This document shows, in pieces, positions 1 through 9,463 of a stretch of 64,000 nt of DNA. The stretch is from Myotis daubentonii (lineage: Eukaryota > Chordata > Mammalia > Chiroptera > Vespertilionidae). Below the pieces are notes generated by a model that was not told the origin of the DNA, made no database searches, and worked only from the letters and a program-made list of their open reading frames with translations. A program made the position numbers and the translations under genes. The stretch is from positions 69,771,754 to 69,835,753 of the forward strand of contig NC_081847.1 of the NCBI RefSeq assembly GCF_963259705.1. Reading direction: 5' to 3'. Position 1 is the first letter of the stretch. Every line of letters begins with the position of its first letter.

Positions 1-82
1 AGAGACAGGAAATAAATAAACAAGCCAATATATTATATACCCAGTGGTGTAAGTGCTGTAAAGAATAGGGGATTGGGAATTA

Positions 83-187
83 CACAGGGTGGGACAAAAG
101 TAGATTTAATTAATACATGAGAAAACAAGAATAAATTCTGTGTCTCAAGTACTCACAACTGTAACCCTACTTGTGCCCCACTCTGTA
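83..187. mobile_element. Mariner-like MITE (about 103 bp)
   Basis: Terminal inverted repeats of about 20 bases: acagggtgggacaaaagtag on the left and, inverted, acagagtggggcacaagtag on the right. A TA follows the right end and a TA lies next to the left end, as expected for Tc1/mariner elements. No transposase remains. Several mismatches between the arms suggest a moderately old insertion. Confidence 0.7.
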
Positions 188-230
188 TTGGGAGAGTGCT
201 ATTTTAGAGGGAGGAGTTAGGGAAGGCCTT

Positions 231-266
231 TATATCTATATCGATATCGATATAGATATAGATATT
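231..266. repeat. TATATC/TATCGA microsatellite
   Basis: Short alternating tatatc and tatcga units forming the A/T tail of the adjacent minus-strand SINE. Such tails are known to expand into microsatellites. Confidence 0.7.
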
Positions 267-456
267 TCAAAGAAGAAGGGAGAGGGAGAGATAGAAACAT
301 CAATGATGAGAGAGAATCATTGATCGGCTGCCTCCTGCATGTCCCACACTGGGGATCGAGCCTGCAACCAGGGCATGTGCCTTGGACCGGAATTGAACCC
401 AGGACCCTTCAGTCCGCAGGCCGACACTCTATCCACTGATCCAAACCGACTAAGGC
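232..456 (-). mobile_element. VES SINE, minus strand
   Basis: tRNA-derived SINE of vesper bats in reverse orientation. The tRNA-like head is at 400-456 (inverted ggtttggatcagtggataga), and the CT-rich body and AT-rich tail lie to the left. The tail merges with a TATATCGATA-type microsatellite at 231-266. Confidence 0.85.
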
Positions 457-699
457 AGCCCTTCTTTTTATAAGATGACATTTGGACAAAGATCTGAAGG
501 AACCAAGGGAGTGAGCCAAGGAGCCATGTGAAACAGTAGTTTCCATACTATATTGTGCATCTGTATTGCCTGAAGGACAAAACACAGATGGCTGCCTTCC
601 CCAGGCTTTCTGATTCAGTAGGACTGAGCTGCTAGGAATGTTCCGATTTTTTAAAACAAATTCCAAGGTGATGCTGATGCTGCTGGTTTAGGGACTACA

Positions 700-1460
700 C
701 TTGGAGAAACACTACACTGGAGGAAGAATGTTCCAGACAGTGAACAGCAAGTGCAAAGGTCCTGAGGCATAGTGTGTTTGTCATGTGTGGGTGAAGAGAG
801 GAATAAGTGAGGTCAGAAAAGGTACCAGGGCAGGGTCTCTTAGGACTTTGCAGCCATTGAAAGGTTTTCAGTTGCACTCTGAGAGAGCTAGGGAGTAGAG
901 CAGTGACATGACCCAACTTATATATTTAAACGATGAGTGTTGCCCACCATGTTGAAAATAGACTGTAGGGAGCAAGGTTGGAAGTAGGAAGATTAGGGAG
1001 GGGTAATCACAGTCCTGTGGGCAAGAGGTGATGGTGACTTGGACCAGTGTAGGTGGTGAGAAGATACGGGTTTATGGGTGGATGTTGAAGGTAGAGCCAA
1101 CAGGGTTTATGAGGGATTGGATGTGGGGAGTGAGAGATGAGACAAGGATGATGCTGACGTTTTTGGTCTGAGTCTCTGGATGGATGCAGCTGCTTTGCTG
1201 GGATTGGGAATGATCCAGGAAAGAGCAAGTTTCCAGCACAAAATTGAGAACTTGTTATTGGACAGGTTAGGATGGAGACGCTTACTAGGAATCCGAGCGG
1301 AGTTGTCAAGGGGACAGTTGGATCTCTGAGTCTGAAGGTCAGGAGCGAGATCGGGGCTACAGATACGATGTTGGAAGTCATCCACACACAGAGGAAGTGT
1401 AAGGCTTCAGGCTGGATGAGATCAACAAGTATGTTTGATGAGAAGAGTTGGACAGATAAT
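700..1460 (+). mobile_element. Ancient interspersed repeat, family not assigned
   Basis: Shows a run of phrases common to an old mammalian dispersed repeat: agcaagtgcaaaggtcctga, agactgtagggagcaaggtt, tgatggtgacttggaccagt, ggtagagccaacagggttta and gctggatgagatcaacaagt, in order. Shorter copies recur near 11060, 28340, 29640, 30440, 36640, 40400, 48250, 50960, 57860 and 63250. I could not name the family with confidence. Confidence 0.55.
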
Positions 1461-2339
1461 CTCTTGATATAGGGGCACCAGACCCCTTCCCCTGGGTGTC
1501 AGACCTGACCAGTGGGCAGCAAGAATCAGTCGCGGGAGCCCAGTTCAACTCCACCCACTTATTCATGCCAACTATGCATAAGACAATATACTTGGCACTG
1601 TTGAGGATGTAGAAATGGGAAGTTCAATCCAACACACATCTATTAGCTACTACTTTATTCTGGGCACTGCGGGGGATGTAAAGATAAGTAATTGAATTAA
1701 GTCCACAAGTGTGTATTAGCACCCATTATATACAAGGACCCCCATGTACTTGGCCCTGTAGGGGTTGCAAATATGAGTCACCCAACTTACCAAACATTGA
1801 TTAGCACGTATTTTATATATGGCCCCAAGGGGGTAAAAAATAAGCAGTTGCTTTCAATTCAATAAACACAGATCCGTGCCTATTATGTGGGGATGCAAAG
1901 ATAAGCGCAATATGGCTCCTGACCTCGAAGTGGTGGCAGATCAGTTTTATTTCTGGTAACAACTCCGATCAATTGGTAGTGACTTTAGGGCTGTGCTAAG
2001 GAGTCTGCAGCTTCATTCAGGCTCAGCAGAAAAAAAAAGCCGCAACTGATTAGTGATGTCTGCTGTGAGCAAAGGCAGGAGAATGTGGTGGCTTACATGC
2101 CATAGGCTTGACATTGCTGGACCATGGAACGGGGGCTCAACAGACTGGAGGTGGGCAGGGGCTCTGCCACAGCCACTTCCCATCTGTTCCAAGTCCTCTC
2201 TGTGCAGCACCTTTAAAGGGTGGAAAAAGACTGTTTTGTAGTAGAGTTTGCACTGGGATATTCACTAAATAATAGCTATTAGCCAATACTGCTTTCGCGG
2301 AGCAATTTTCCTTTATTCTCACAATCCTGGAGAACAAAC

Positions 2340-2645
2340 AAGGCAGATATTATTGTCCTCATTTTACCAATGAGGAAATAAATTCAGAGAGAGATAAAGT
2401 AACTTGCCTGAGGTTCCAGAGGAAGAACTAGAGCCAGACCCAGACCCTGAAACCAGAATCTGAGCTACTTCCCTTGGCCTGCCTCGCCAACAGCCAAAAC
2501 TGTTTCTTTAGCCTGTGCAAGACTTTGCAGCTTGCAAAGCACTTTCCCATCCCTCATCACATTTCACCCTCCCAGGAACTCTCTTGGGTTAAGTGTTGAC
2601 ACCCCCATTTTACAGCTGAGGAAACTGAGGTTCACAAGAGGAAGA
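2340..2645 (-). mobile_element. Two MIR SINE fragments, minus strand
   Basis: Two adjacent copies of the MIR core in reverse: one at about 2340-2465 (attttaccaatgaggaaata) and one at about 2513-2645 (ttttacagctgaggaaactg). MIRs are ancient mammalian tRNA-derived SINEs. Divergence is high, as expected. Confidence 0.75.
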
Positions 2646-3416
2646 GAAATAAAATTGGGATAGCGTACTGATTGCTAAATCCAGTGCTGGGGCATCGGGG
2701 CAGAGAGGACAGGAGGAGGGCAGGAGGCAGTGTGTTCCCAAGGGCCCCATTTGGGGAGGGCAGCAGCAGGCTGGGAGCTTCTAAGTGTCCCATCTGCAGC
2801 CGAGAGAGTGTAGCTCAGCAGCCCTCAGGCCCAAGCCAAGAATCAATCGCTGGCCTCTGCAGAGACAACTTCTAAAGATGTTTTTAATTAAAGTCCAGGA
2901 AGATCTATATGTGCAATATCTCCTTGCCTAGCAACGGCACTGGCTCTCTCCACCCAGATGGGGATGGGCATGGGGGACAGGACAGGAGGTTTCTGGTGGG
3001 AAGAGGTGGCAGAGCGGAGCAGAGGCCCTGGCCCTCAGGAGCACCCCACAGCCCAGGTGATCTGGACAGGAAGGAGTGTACCAGTGTCTTTCTTTGTCTT
3101 TTCCATCAGCAAATCACTCAACAAACATGAGCACATTTTCTATGCCAGGCCCTGTGCCCACTGTGGCAGGGGGTACAAAGGTGATAGAGCCACCATCCTG
3201 CCCTCAAGGATCCAGCATAAAGGGTGCTCTGTGGATGTTGGGCGACTGAATGGAACTGAATTATAAGCAAAGATAAACGTTCGCTTTCTGCAACTGGCAG
3301 AGGGATGCTCCTGCAGAAACTTAGAATGTCACTGGCCCAAACGAACAAGGTGACCAGACACCTTAACAGAGCGCCTCATTTAAATGTGGAGAGACCGTTC
3401 TCTCAGGGGGCGGCTT

Positions 3417-3417
<1 letters not shown>

Positions 3418-3462
<45 letters not shown>
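3418..3462. repeat. (CA)n microsatellite
   Basis: Uninterrupted CA dinucleotide repeat of about 22 units. Confidence 0.97.
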
Positions 3463-3463
<1 letters not shown>

Positions 3464-3599
3464 AGTTGCCTGCATGGGTGAGTCCATCACTGGGACCCAT
3501 GAGCAGCGAAAGAGTAAGGGGACAGTGTTCCAGAGTCCCCTGGAGACTCTGGAGAAATGTTTGTGACATGCAGGGGGGCAGGGGCTCACCCCATCAAGC

Positions 3600-3935
3600 C
3601 AAAATCTCCATCCTTCTCCTTATCCCCTTCCCACTCTCTCCTACTCTCCTCCTGCTTCGTATGTATCTCCGTCTGTCTCTGCTTCTATATAACTTCACTT
3701 TCCAACTTTATCTCTGTATTTCTACCTCTTTCTGTCACACTGTCTCTGTCCCACTTCTGTCTCTGCCTCTCCAAACCTCATCTCTCTGTCTCTGTCCTCA
3801 TTTCTCCCTCTGTGTTTGGGTATCTCTGTCTTCCCACTTTTTCTCTGTCCATCTCTCTGAATCTTTGTCCTTCTGTCCCTTGTCTCTCTGTCTCTGACCC
3901 ACTTTCTTGTCCCATCTCTTTGTGCCACTTTCTCT
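3600..3935. repeat. Polypyrimidine tract, TCTCTG-rich
   Basis: About 330 bases of strongly strand-biased CT-rich DNA with many ctctgtctctg phrases. It gives long spurious open frames that are rich in Ser, Leu and Cys on this strand. Confidence 0.85.
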
Positions 3936-4399
3936 GTCAGTGGTCACTGGGCCTGCCTTCTCCCCCTCCCTCCTGTGACCTCCCCCTCCTTTGCAGTCAC
4001 TTCCCTGCATCTCCAGGGCATCATTCATCTGCATTAGGCTGCCCTGACTGGGCAGCGGAAGTGGGGTGGGGGCCAGCCCAGCAAGTGCATTATAAGTGAT
4101 GATCAAAGGTGGAGTTGGGGGGGTTGGGGGGGAGTTTGAGAAAGGCCTTGTTTCCTGTGTAATCTGAGCATTCCCAGGGACTCGACAAGTGGTTTTTAAT
4201 TTTTAATAGAAAACATTCCGAGCAGTTCTGGCAGCAGCAGGGGGTGGGACTCATTTTTTATAAATGTTTGAGAAGCTAAATTCGAGCCGAGGGTTTCCCA
4301 GGCCCAGCAGGGCAGTGCAGGGAGGGAGGAGGAGGCAGGATAATCGTAATTACAAATATCTTCATAATAATGACACTCGGTCATCTCGATGGAGTACTC

Positions 4400-4575
4400 T
4401 GTTCTTTTCCAAAATGTTTCATCTCTTTCATCTCATTAAGGCATCTCCCTCATCCAGTGAGGCAGGAAGGATAAAGCCTTATCTCTATCTCACAGAAGGG
4501 GAACTGAGGCCCAGTCAGGTCAGGTCAGACGGTTTTCCCATAACCGAGGACAGGGCTGGAATGAGAGTTTATGTC
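4400..4575 (-). mobile_element. MIR SINE, minus strand
   Basis: Reverse MIR core: catctcattaaggcatctcc followed by cacagaaggggaactgaggc, then a degraded right part ending near agggctggaatgagag. Confidence 0.7.
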
Positions 4576-4974
4576 TTCAATCCCTGAGCTCCACCCCCCA
4601 TAGCACTACCTCCTCCCTCCTCCCTGAGCCAACTGGGGCTTCTCCTGGGGGTCCTGGAGCACAAGTTTGGGTCTCTGTTGGACCTCACAGATAGCAAGGG
4701 TTAAGGGACAAGAAAGGAAATAATTCTGGCCTGGAAGCCAAAACAGGGGTTGCAATTCTGACTCCATGGGGAGCTATGTCAGAACCACCCAGGTAAACCA
4801 GAGATGAGGGGTGGGCAAGCCCCCTCCCTCCTGAAACTGGTGCTCTGGGATATCCTACTCATGGCCAAGGACATGGCCCCAGAGACCTTGGGACCAGACA
4901 AAGAGAGGTGAAAGGAATAACTCTGCACCTACTACATGCCTGGCTTCCCCAGGCACTTGAATCCATCACTCTAA

Positions 4975-5105
4975 TCCTCATAGCATCTCTGCACATTTCA
5001 GGCAAGGAAACAGGTCAAACAGAAGGAAAGACTTGACGAAGGCACAGAGTGAAGAAGTGGTGGGATTTGAACCCAGGGCTCTCTGATGCCAAAGCCCGTG
5101 CTGTT
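4975..5105 (-). mobile_element. MIR SINE, minus strand
   Basis: Contains gtgggatttgaacccagggc and caaagcccgtgctgt, the standard reverse-MIR end. A further L2/MIR-like stretch (cctactacatgcctggc) lies just left. Confidence 0.75.
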
Positions 5106-5367
5106 TCTGTGGAGGTGTGGGGGGCATCTCCTCCCAGGATGTCCGACTTCTGCCGATTTTGCCTGGGAGGAACACAGCATCCTCCTTGCTGCTTCCTCCA
5201 GGGTGTCAGTCTCAGCACAGGCACAGTGAGTCCTGGAGGGGACATGCCAGCTACACAGAGCAGGTTTGCATATTTCCCTTCCACATACTAAGATGTAACC
5301 TGAGGAAAGGCATTCAGCCTCTTTGTGACTCAGTTTCCTCACCAGTTCAATCGGGGATTGTGTCTAG

Positions 5368-5550
5368 GGCATCAGTTCTTAGCCTTTGGTGCTCTTTAGA
5401 ATCACTGTGGGAGCTTTTTTAAGTACCTTTGCCTATGCTCCACCCCGAGAGAGTCCTATTGAATTGGTCTGGGTGGCGCTCAGCGTCCGGTTTATTTTAC
5501 GGCTCCTAAGAAGTTCGATGTGCAACCAGGCTGCGAACCACTGGTTTCTG
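5368..5550 (+). mobile_element. hAT-Charlie non-autonomous element
   Basis: Matches the pattern of Charlie-family MITEs: cagttcttagcc at the left, tagaatcactgtgggagctt, a central tattgaattggtctgggtgg, and gctgcgaaccactgg at the right as the inverted terminus. No coding capacity. I am not certain which MER family it belongs to. Confidence 0.65.
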
Positions 5551-5880
5551 TGCTCTCCCAGGACCAGCCTTTCTAATGTAACATTCCACTTTGAGCCCTG
5601 GGCGCTGGTTTGCTGTTTGTCCAAGAATCACTTTGGCAACCCTTCCTATGACAGACTAGACTTAGGCTCTCCAGCTCAGGTAGCAGAAGGGCTGGCTGGC
5701 AGCACCATGGACAGCAGACATTTCATCCTGATTTGTGGAAGTCTGTGCTTGAATTAAACTAACTATTGGGGACGGAGAATGCTCAATACAAATCCATTCT
5801 CTGTCCTCCCCTTCCTTTCTCTCACTCTTCCCTCTCTCTCGCTCTCTGTATAGTTCTACTCTCATTGACCCCCCCCCCTT

Positions 5881-5902
5881 ATCCTACCTTATAAGGTAGG
5901 AT
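5881..5902. repeat. 22-bp perfect palindrome
   Basis: Each 11-base arm is the exact reverse complement of the other (atcctacctta and its inverse). It directly follows a run of ten C bases at 5869-5878. Confidence 0.95.
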
Positions 5903-6925
5903 ACATGTGGGTTTTGACATCAGATCGACCTGGGTTTGAATCCTACCTTCCGTATTTCCTTGCCAGGTGAGTTAGCCACGCACTGTCCTTGGTTCTGAAA
6001 ATAGAAATCCACATTCTCAGAACAATCCTGAGAGCTTGGTAGTACTATCACCCTCATTTCACCAATGAAGAATTAAGGCAGGGTGTTTCACTGCTTTATT
6101 TGGCCTCCATTTCCTCATATGTAAAGTGGAAATATTAATAGAGCTTACTTCAAGGCTTTATTATATAAATCCTATAAGATAACATACACAAAGGGTTTAC
6201 CAATATCCAATGCAAAGCAGTCATTCAATAAGAACAATATATCATTATCATCAAATAATGATATATAATGATGGATTTCATTTTTACTCATTATTAATTT
6301 GACATTTTCACTCTTCACTATGCATAGCAGTTTTCTCATCTGTAAAATGGGAATAATGCAGGATTTTACTGGATCATCTCGTATCAGGCCACCATCCCCA
6401 GAGTCACTGTGCCTTCCTCAGCTCATAAGAGCCAAGTATTGCTCTTCAGGAGTTGTGTGAGCCTTTTGATATCACATTGGTAGCTTGAAATTGGCCATGG
6501 CGGGAGTATTTACACCATGAAAATCAGCAAACGCTACAAAGTAGGGCATTCCTTCCTGCCCCTCCACCCCCTGGAGCTGATGGTTAAACATGAACCAGCA
6601 CACCACTGCATCACATCACAGAGGGCATGAGGACTGAAGGAGGGAGTAGACGTGATGGTGCATTGTAAACTGCAAGCTGCTAAACCTAGGAGGGATGACC
6701 TGAAGATGGTCCCCCAGCAACTATAGGCCTGGCACCCTCTGTCAGTTCTGGGGAGCTGCTGACTTGCAAAGAAGGTGGGAGGGTGTGGGTCCTGGGGAAC
6801 CAGTTGTGAATCACTGACCCTTCACCATCCCCACATGTTGGCATTAACTGTAATGGCTGCAATAAAGAATCCCAGATTGGGGAAATGATTCTATCATCCC
6901 TGCGGGAATCCCTGGGATGCAGCCA

Positions 6926-6965
6926 GGGAGAGAGAGAGAGGGAGAGGGAGAGGGAGAGGGAGAGG

Positions 6966-7021
<56 letters not shown>
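6926..7021. repeat. (GA)n / (GGGAGA)n microsatellite
   Basis: GGGAGA-type hexamers run into about 25 uninterrupted GA units. Long spurious open frames of Arg/Glu and Ser/Leu cross it. Confidence 0.97.
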
Positions 7022-7027
<6 letters not shown>

Positions 7028-7289
7028 CCATATCCATGGGGAACCACTTGCCGAGGGGAGGGACAAGGGGACCCTCTCTGATAACAGTTACAATAGCCAG
7101 TGTTTACTGAGCACCCACCATGAGCCTGATGCTTTATGCATCTTCTTCCATTTCAGTATGCCTGCGAGGGGGCATAATTGTGCCATTGTGTACTGTCATG
7201 CAGTGCCTCCTGACTCGGCAACAACCTGCATTTATTGAGTCCTTAGCATGGGCCAGACACTGTCCTCCGTGCTGAAAAATTGAAATCTA

Positions 7290-7420
7290 TTTGAAATCTC
7301 AAACCGATCCCAAGAGTTTGGTAGTACTGTCACCCTAATTTCACAAATAAGAAAATTGAGGTATAAATGGTTTTGTGCTATACCCAAGGTCAAACTGGTA
7401 GTAAGTGGCAGAGTCATACG
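7290..7420 (-). mobile_element. MIR SINE, minus strand
   Basis: Reverse MIR core: ctaatttcacaaataagaaa, attgaggtataaatgg and caaggtcaaactggtagtaa. A second fragment of similar type lies at about 7095-7180. Confidence 0.7.
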
Positions 7421-8999
7421 GATTGTGGTTCAGTACATCAGGCCACCATCCCCAGAGTCACTGTGCCTGTGCTGACTCTGACAACCAGAAGGTCTTTGGC
7501 CTCTGAGAATCCTGAGTTCAAATATCACTCCTTCCTCAGTCTGTACCTTCAGTCAAGTCTTTTCTGTTCTTTTACCCGTCTCCTCACCTGTAATTATGAG
7601 GGGCCCTTCTGCCTCTCAGAGATGCTATGAGAATTAGAGATGATGAATGTAAGTGGCTGGTGAAGCCAGGCATGTAATAGGTACTCAATAGTTGGCTCCT
7701 CTCTCCTCTCTCTGTAGAATGGGGTGGAGGCACCTGGGACCATCTCTTGGCCCTGAGCAGGAAACCCCTGAGCGCCAAGCATCAAGAGGGAGGGGCTTGC
7801 CCGAACACCTCTTCCCCAGCTTCTCCTGGGAACTCTGACACGGTTGACGTGGGGCTGGAGCCACCAAAGAAAAGGCGCATTGCAGAGCAGGCTTAGGAGG
7901 CGTGTGGGAGGGAGGACAGGAGAGGGAAATGAGAAATGCAAAAGAGTGAAAAATAAATACACGTGTCTGTCTGGAATGATCGAGGGCCCCAGGCTGGAGG
8001 CGGAGAGGCCGGGCTTAGCAGAATTGCTGCAGTAGCATTTCCCAAGCCTCACTCATTAGCCAGGCAGTGAGCTGGCCTCCCCTCCCAGCTCACTGCCCTA
8101 CTGGCCCAGAGAGCCGAACCCAGGCCCAGGAGGCCCCTGCTCAGAACCCCAGGAGGCCTGGGCCCCTTCCCCTCACCAGCATGGCACTCAGAAGAGGGCA
8201 TCTCCTTGCAGTGAGGTCTGAGTCTTATCCCCCTTGGGTCATGTCCTGGGCCCCCTAGCCTCCCTCTTAGGTCTTTCATCTCACCCCCTCCTTCCTGAAA
8301 AGGTTCAGATAGACCAGATGGCTTTTCTGTCGCCCCCTCCCCCTTAAACCCTCTCCCCACTCTAACCCTCACCCCATCCTGTCCAGCCTCACGTCCCAAG
8401 CCCTGCTTTTGTCAAATTGAACATGATGTCAAATTAGAGCCATCTCTGGGACAGGCCGAGAGGAGCTCCCAGTTTAATGAGGCAGCGTCGAAAATCAATA
8501 ACTTAATTGCCACTGTTTGATGGACTTTTATCCAATTTATACTCTCCCCAGCAGCCTACGTGCGGAGCATGAGGAGAAGTGTGTGTGTGTGTCTGGGGGT
8601 GGGGACCATCTGCACGGGGGGTTGGGGAGGGGCCAGGAAGGCACCAGGGCCCACAGCCAACTATTTCCCAAAGGGGAAGCTGGGCACTGCCATTCTCCTT
8701 CCACAGGGACCAAGAGACAGACACTGGCCTCTGAGTCTCAATGAACTTGGCTGTCCTGAGCTGCCCCCTCATCCTGCCACAGGATGGGGGATGAGGGAAG
8801 TGGGCGGTGAGGGCATGGGGAGGAAGGAGGCAGAATTCCCTTGAGAAGTGCGGAGTGTGTAAGAAGACCCCTGCTTTGGGAATCAGGTGCCTGGTTTCCA
8901 GTCCGAGCCCTGACTCTGACTGCCATGACCTTCCCTGGTGACAGTGACCATGACCACCACCCACTGAGAGACATGTCTGCTCAGAGCTGTTCTGCACTG

Positions 9000-9155
9000 G
9001 GAGTTTAGAACGCATTCCCTCATGAACCAACGACTAGAATTTCCCCATTTTGCTGGAGAGGAAACAGATTCAGAGGGGCTGCCTTCCATCCCAAAGTCCC
9101 ACAGCTGGGAACCGGGGAAGGGAGGTCTGAACTGAGATCTGACTCCGGGTTCCTG
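9000..9155 (-). mobile_element. MIR SINE, minus strand
   Basis: Reverse MIR core: ccattttgctggagaggaaa and aagtcccacagctgggaacc, ending about 190 bases before the first CDH22 exon of the window. Confidence 0.65.
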
Positions 9156-9343
9156 CTTGTGTCAGTCACTAGGGAGGCCCTTGGTCAGGAAGCAGGTTGG
9201 GACTCAGTGGGGGGACAGGGCCTGGCTTCAATGTTCCCCAGCCTGGGTCTCCTCTCCCAGCTTCCTTCGGGGTGGGAAAAGGTGGGGAGGATGAGTTCAG
9301 CGGCCCCAGGTGACCCCTGTATCGCTTGGTCCCCCGGGCCCAG

Positions 9344-9463
9344 GCACATCGGTGATGCAGGTGATGGCCTCGGATGCGGATGACCCGACGTATGGCAGCA
9401 GTGCTCGGCTGGTGTACAGCGTGCTGGATGGAGAGCACCACTTCACGGTGGACCCCAAGACCG
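9344..9463 (+). CDS. CDH22: CDH22 exon, first half of EC2 (120 bp)
   Basis: Acceptor cccgggcccag precedes it and donor gtgagg follows it. It starts and ends in phase 1: the first two bases complete a Gly codon begun in the missing upstream exon. It encodes [20 protein letters not shown] and continues to DPKT. The DADD acidic motif is a calcium-coordinating segment at the start of EC2. The length of 120 bp is the usual one for this exon in type II cadherins. Confidence 0.93.

Larger units (their letters stand above)
1..9343 (+). other. CDH22: CDH22 upstream intron (partial), repeat-rich
   Basis: No exon with cadherin EC1 coding features is visible on the plus strand, so this is taken as the 3' part of the intron between the EC1 exon and 9344. 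It holds a mariner-like MITE, a minus-strand VES SINE, Charlie-type fragments (about 600-715 and 5368-5545), an unassigned ancient repeat at 700-1460, several MIRs (about 2340-2465, 2513-2645, 4400-4575, 4975-5105, 7290-7420, 9000-9155), a CA repeat, a polypyrimidine block, a 22-bp perfect palindrome and a long GA repeat. 7900-8850 is mostly unique GC-rich DNA. Confidence 0.7.

Noticed and set aside
3415..4099. Ser/Leu/Cys-rich frames of 160-180 codons
   Set aside because: They run through a CA microsatellite and a polypyrimidine tract and show no domain.
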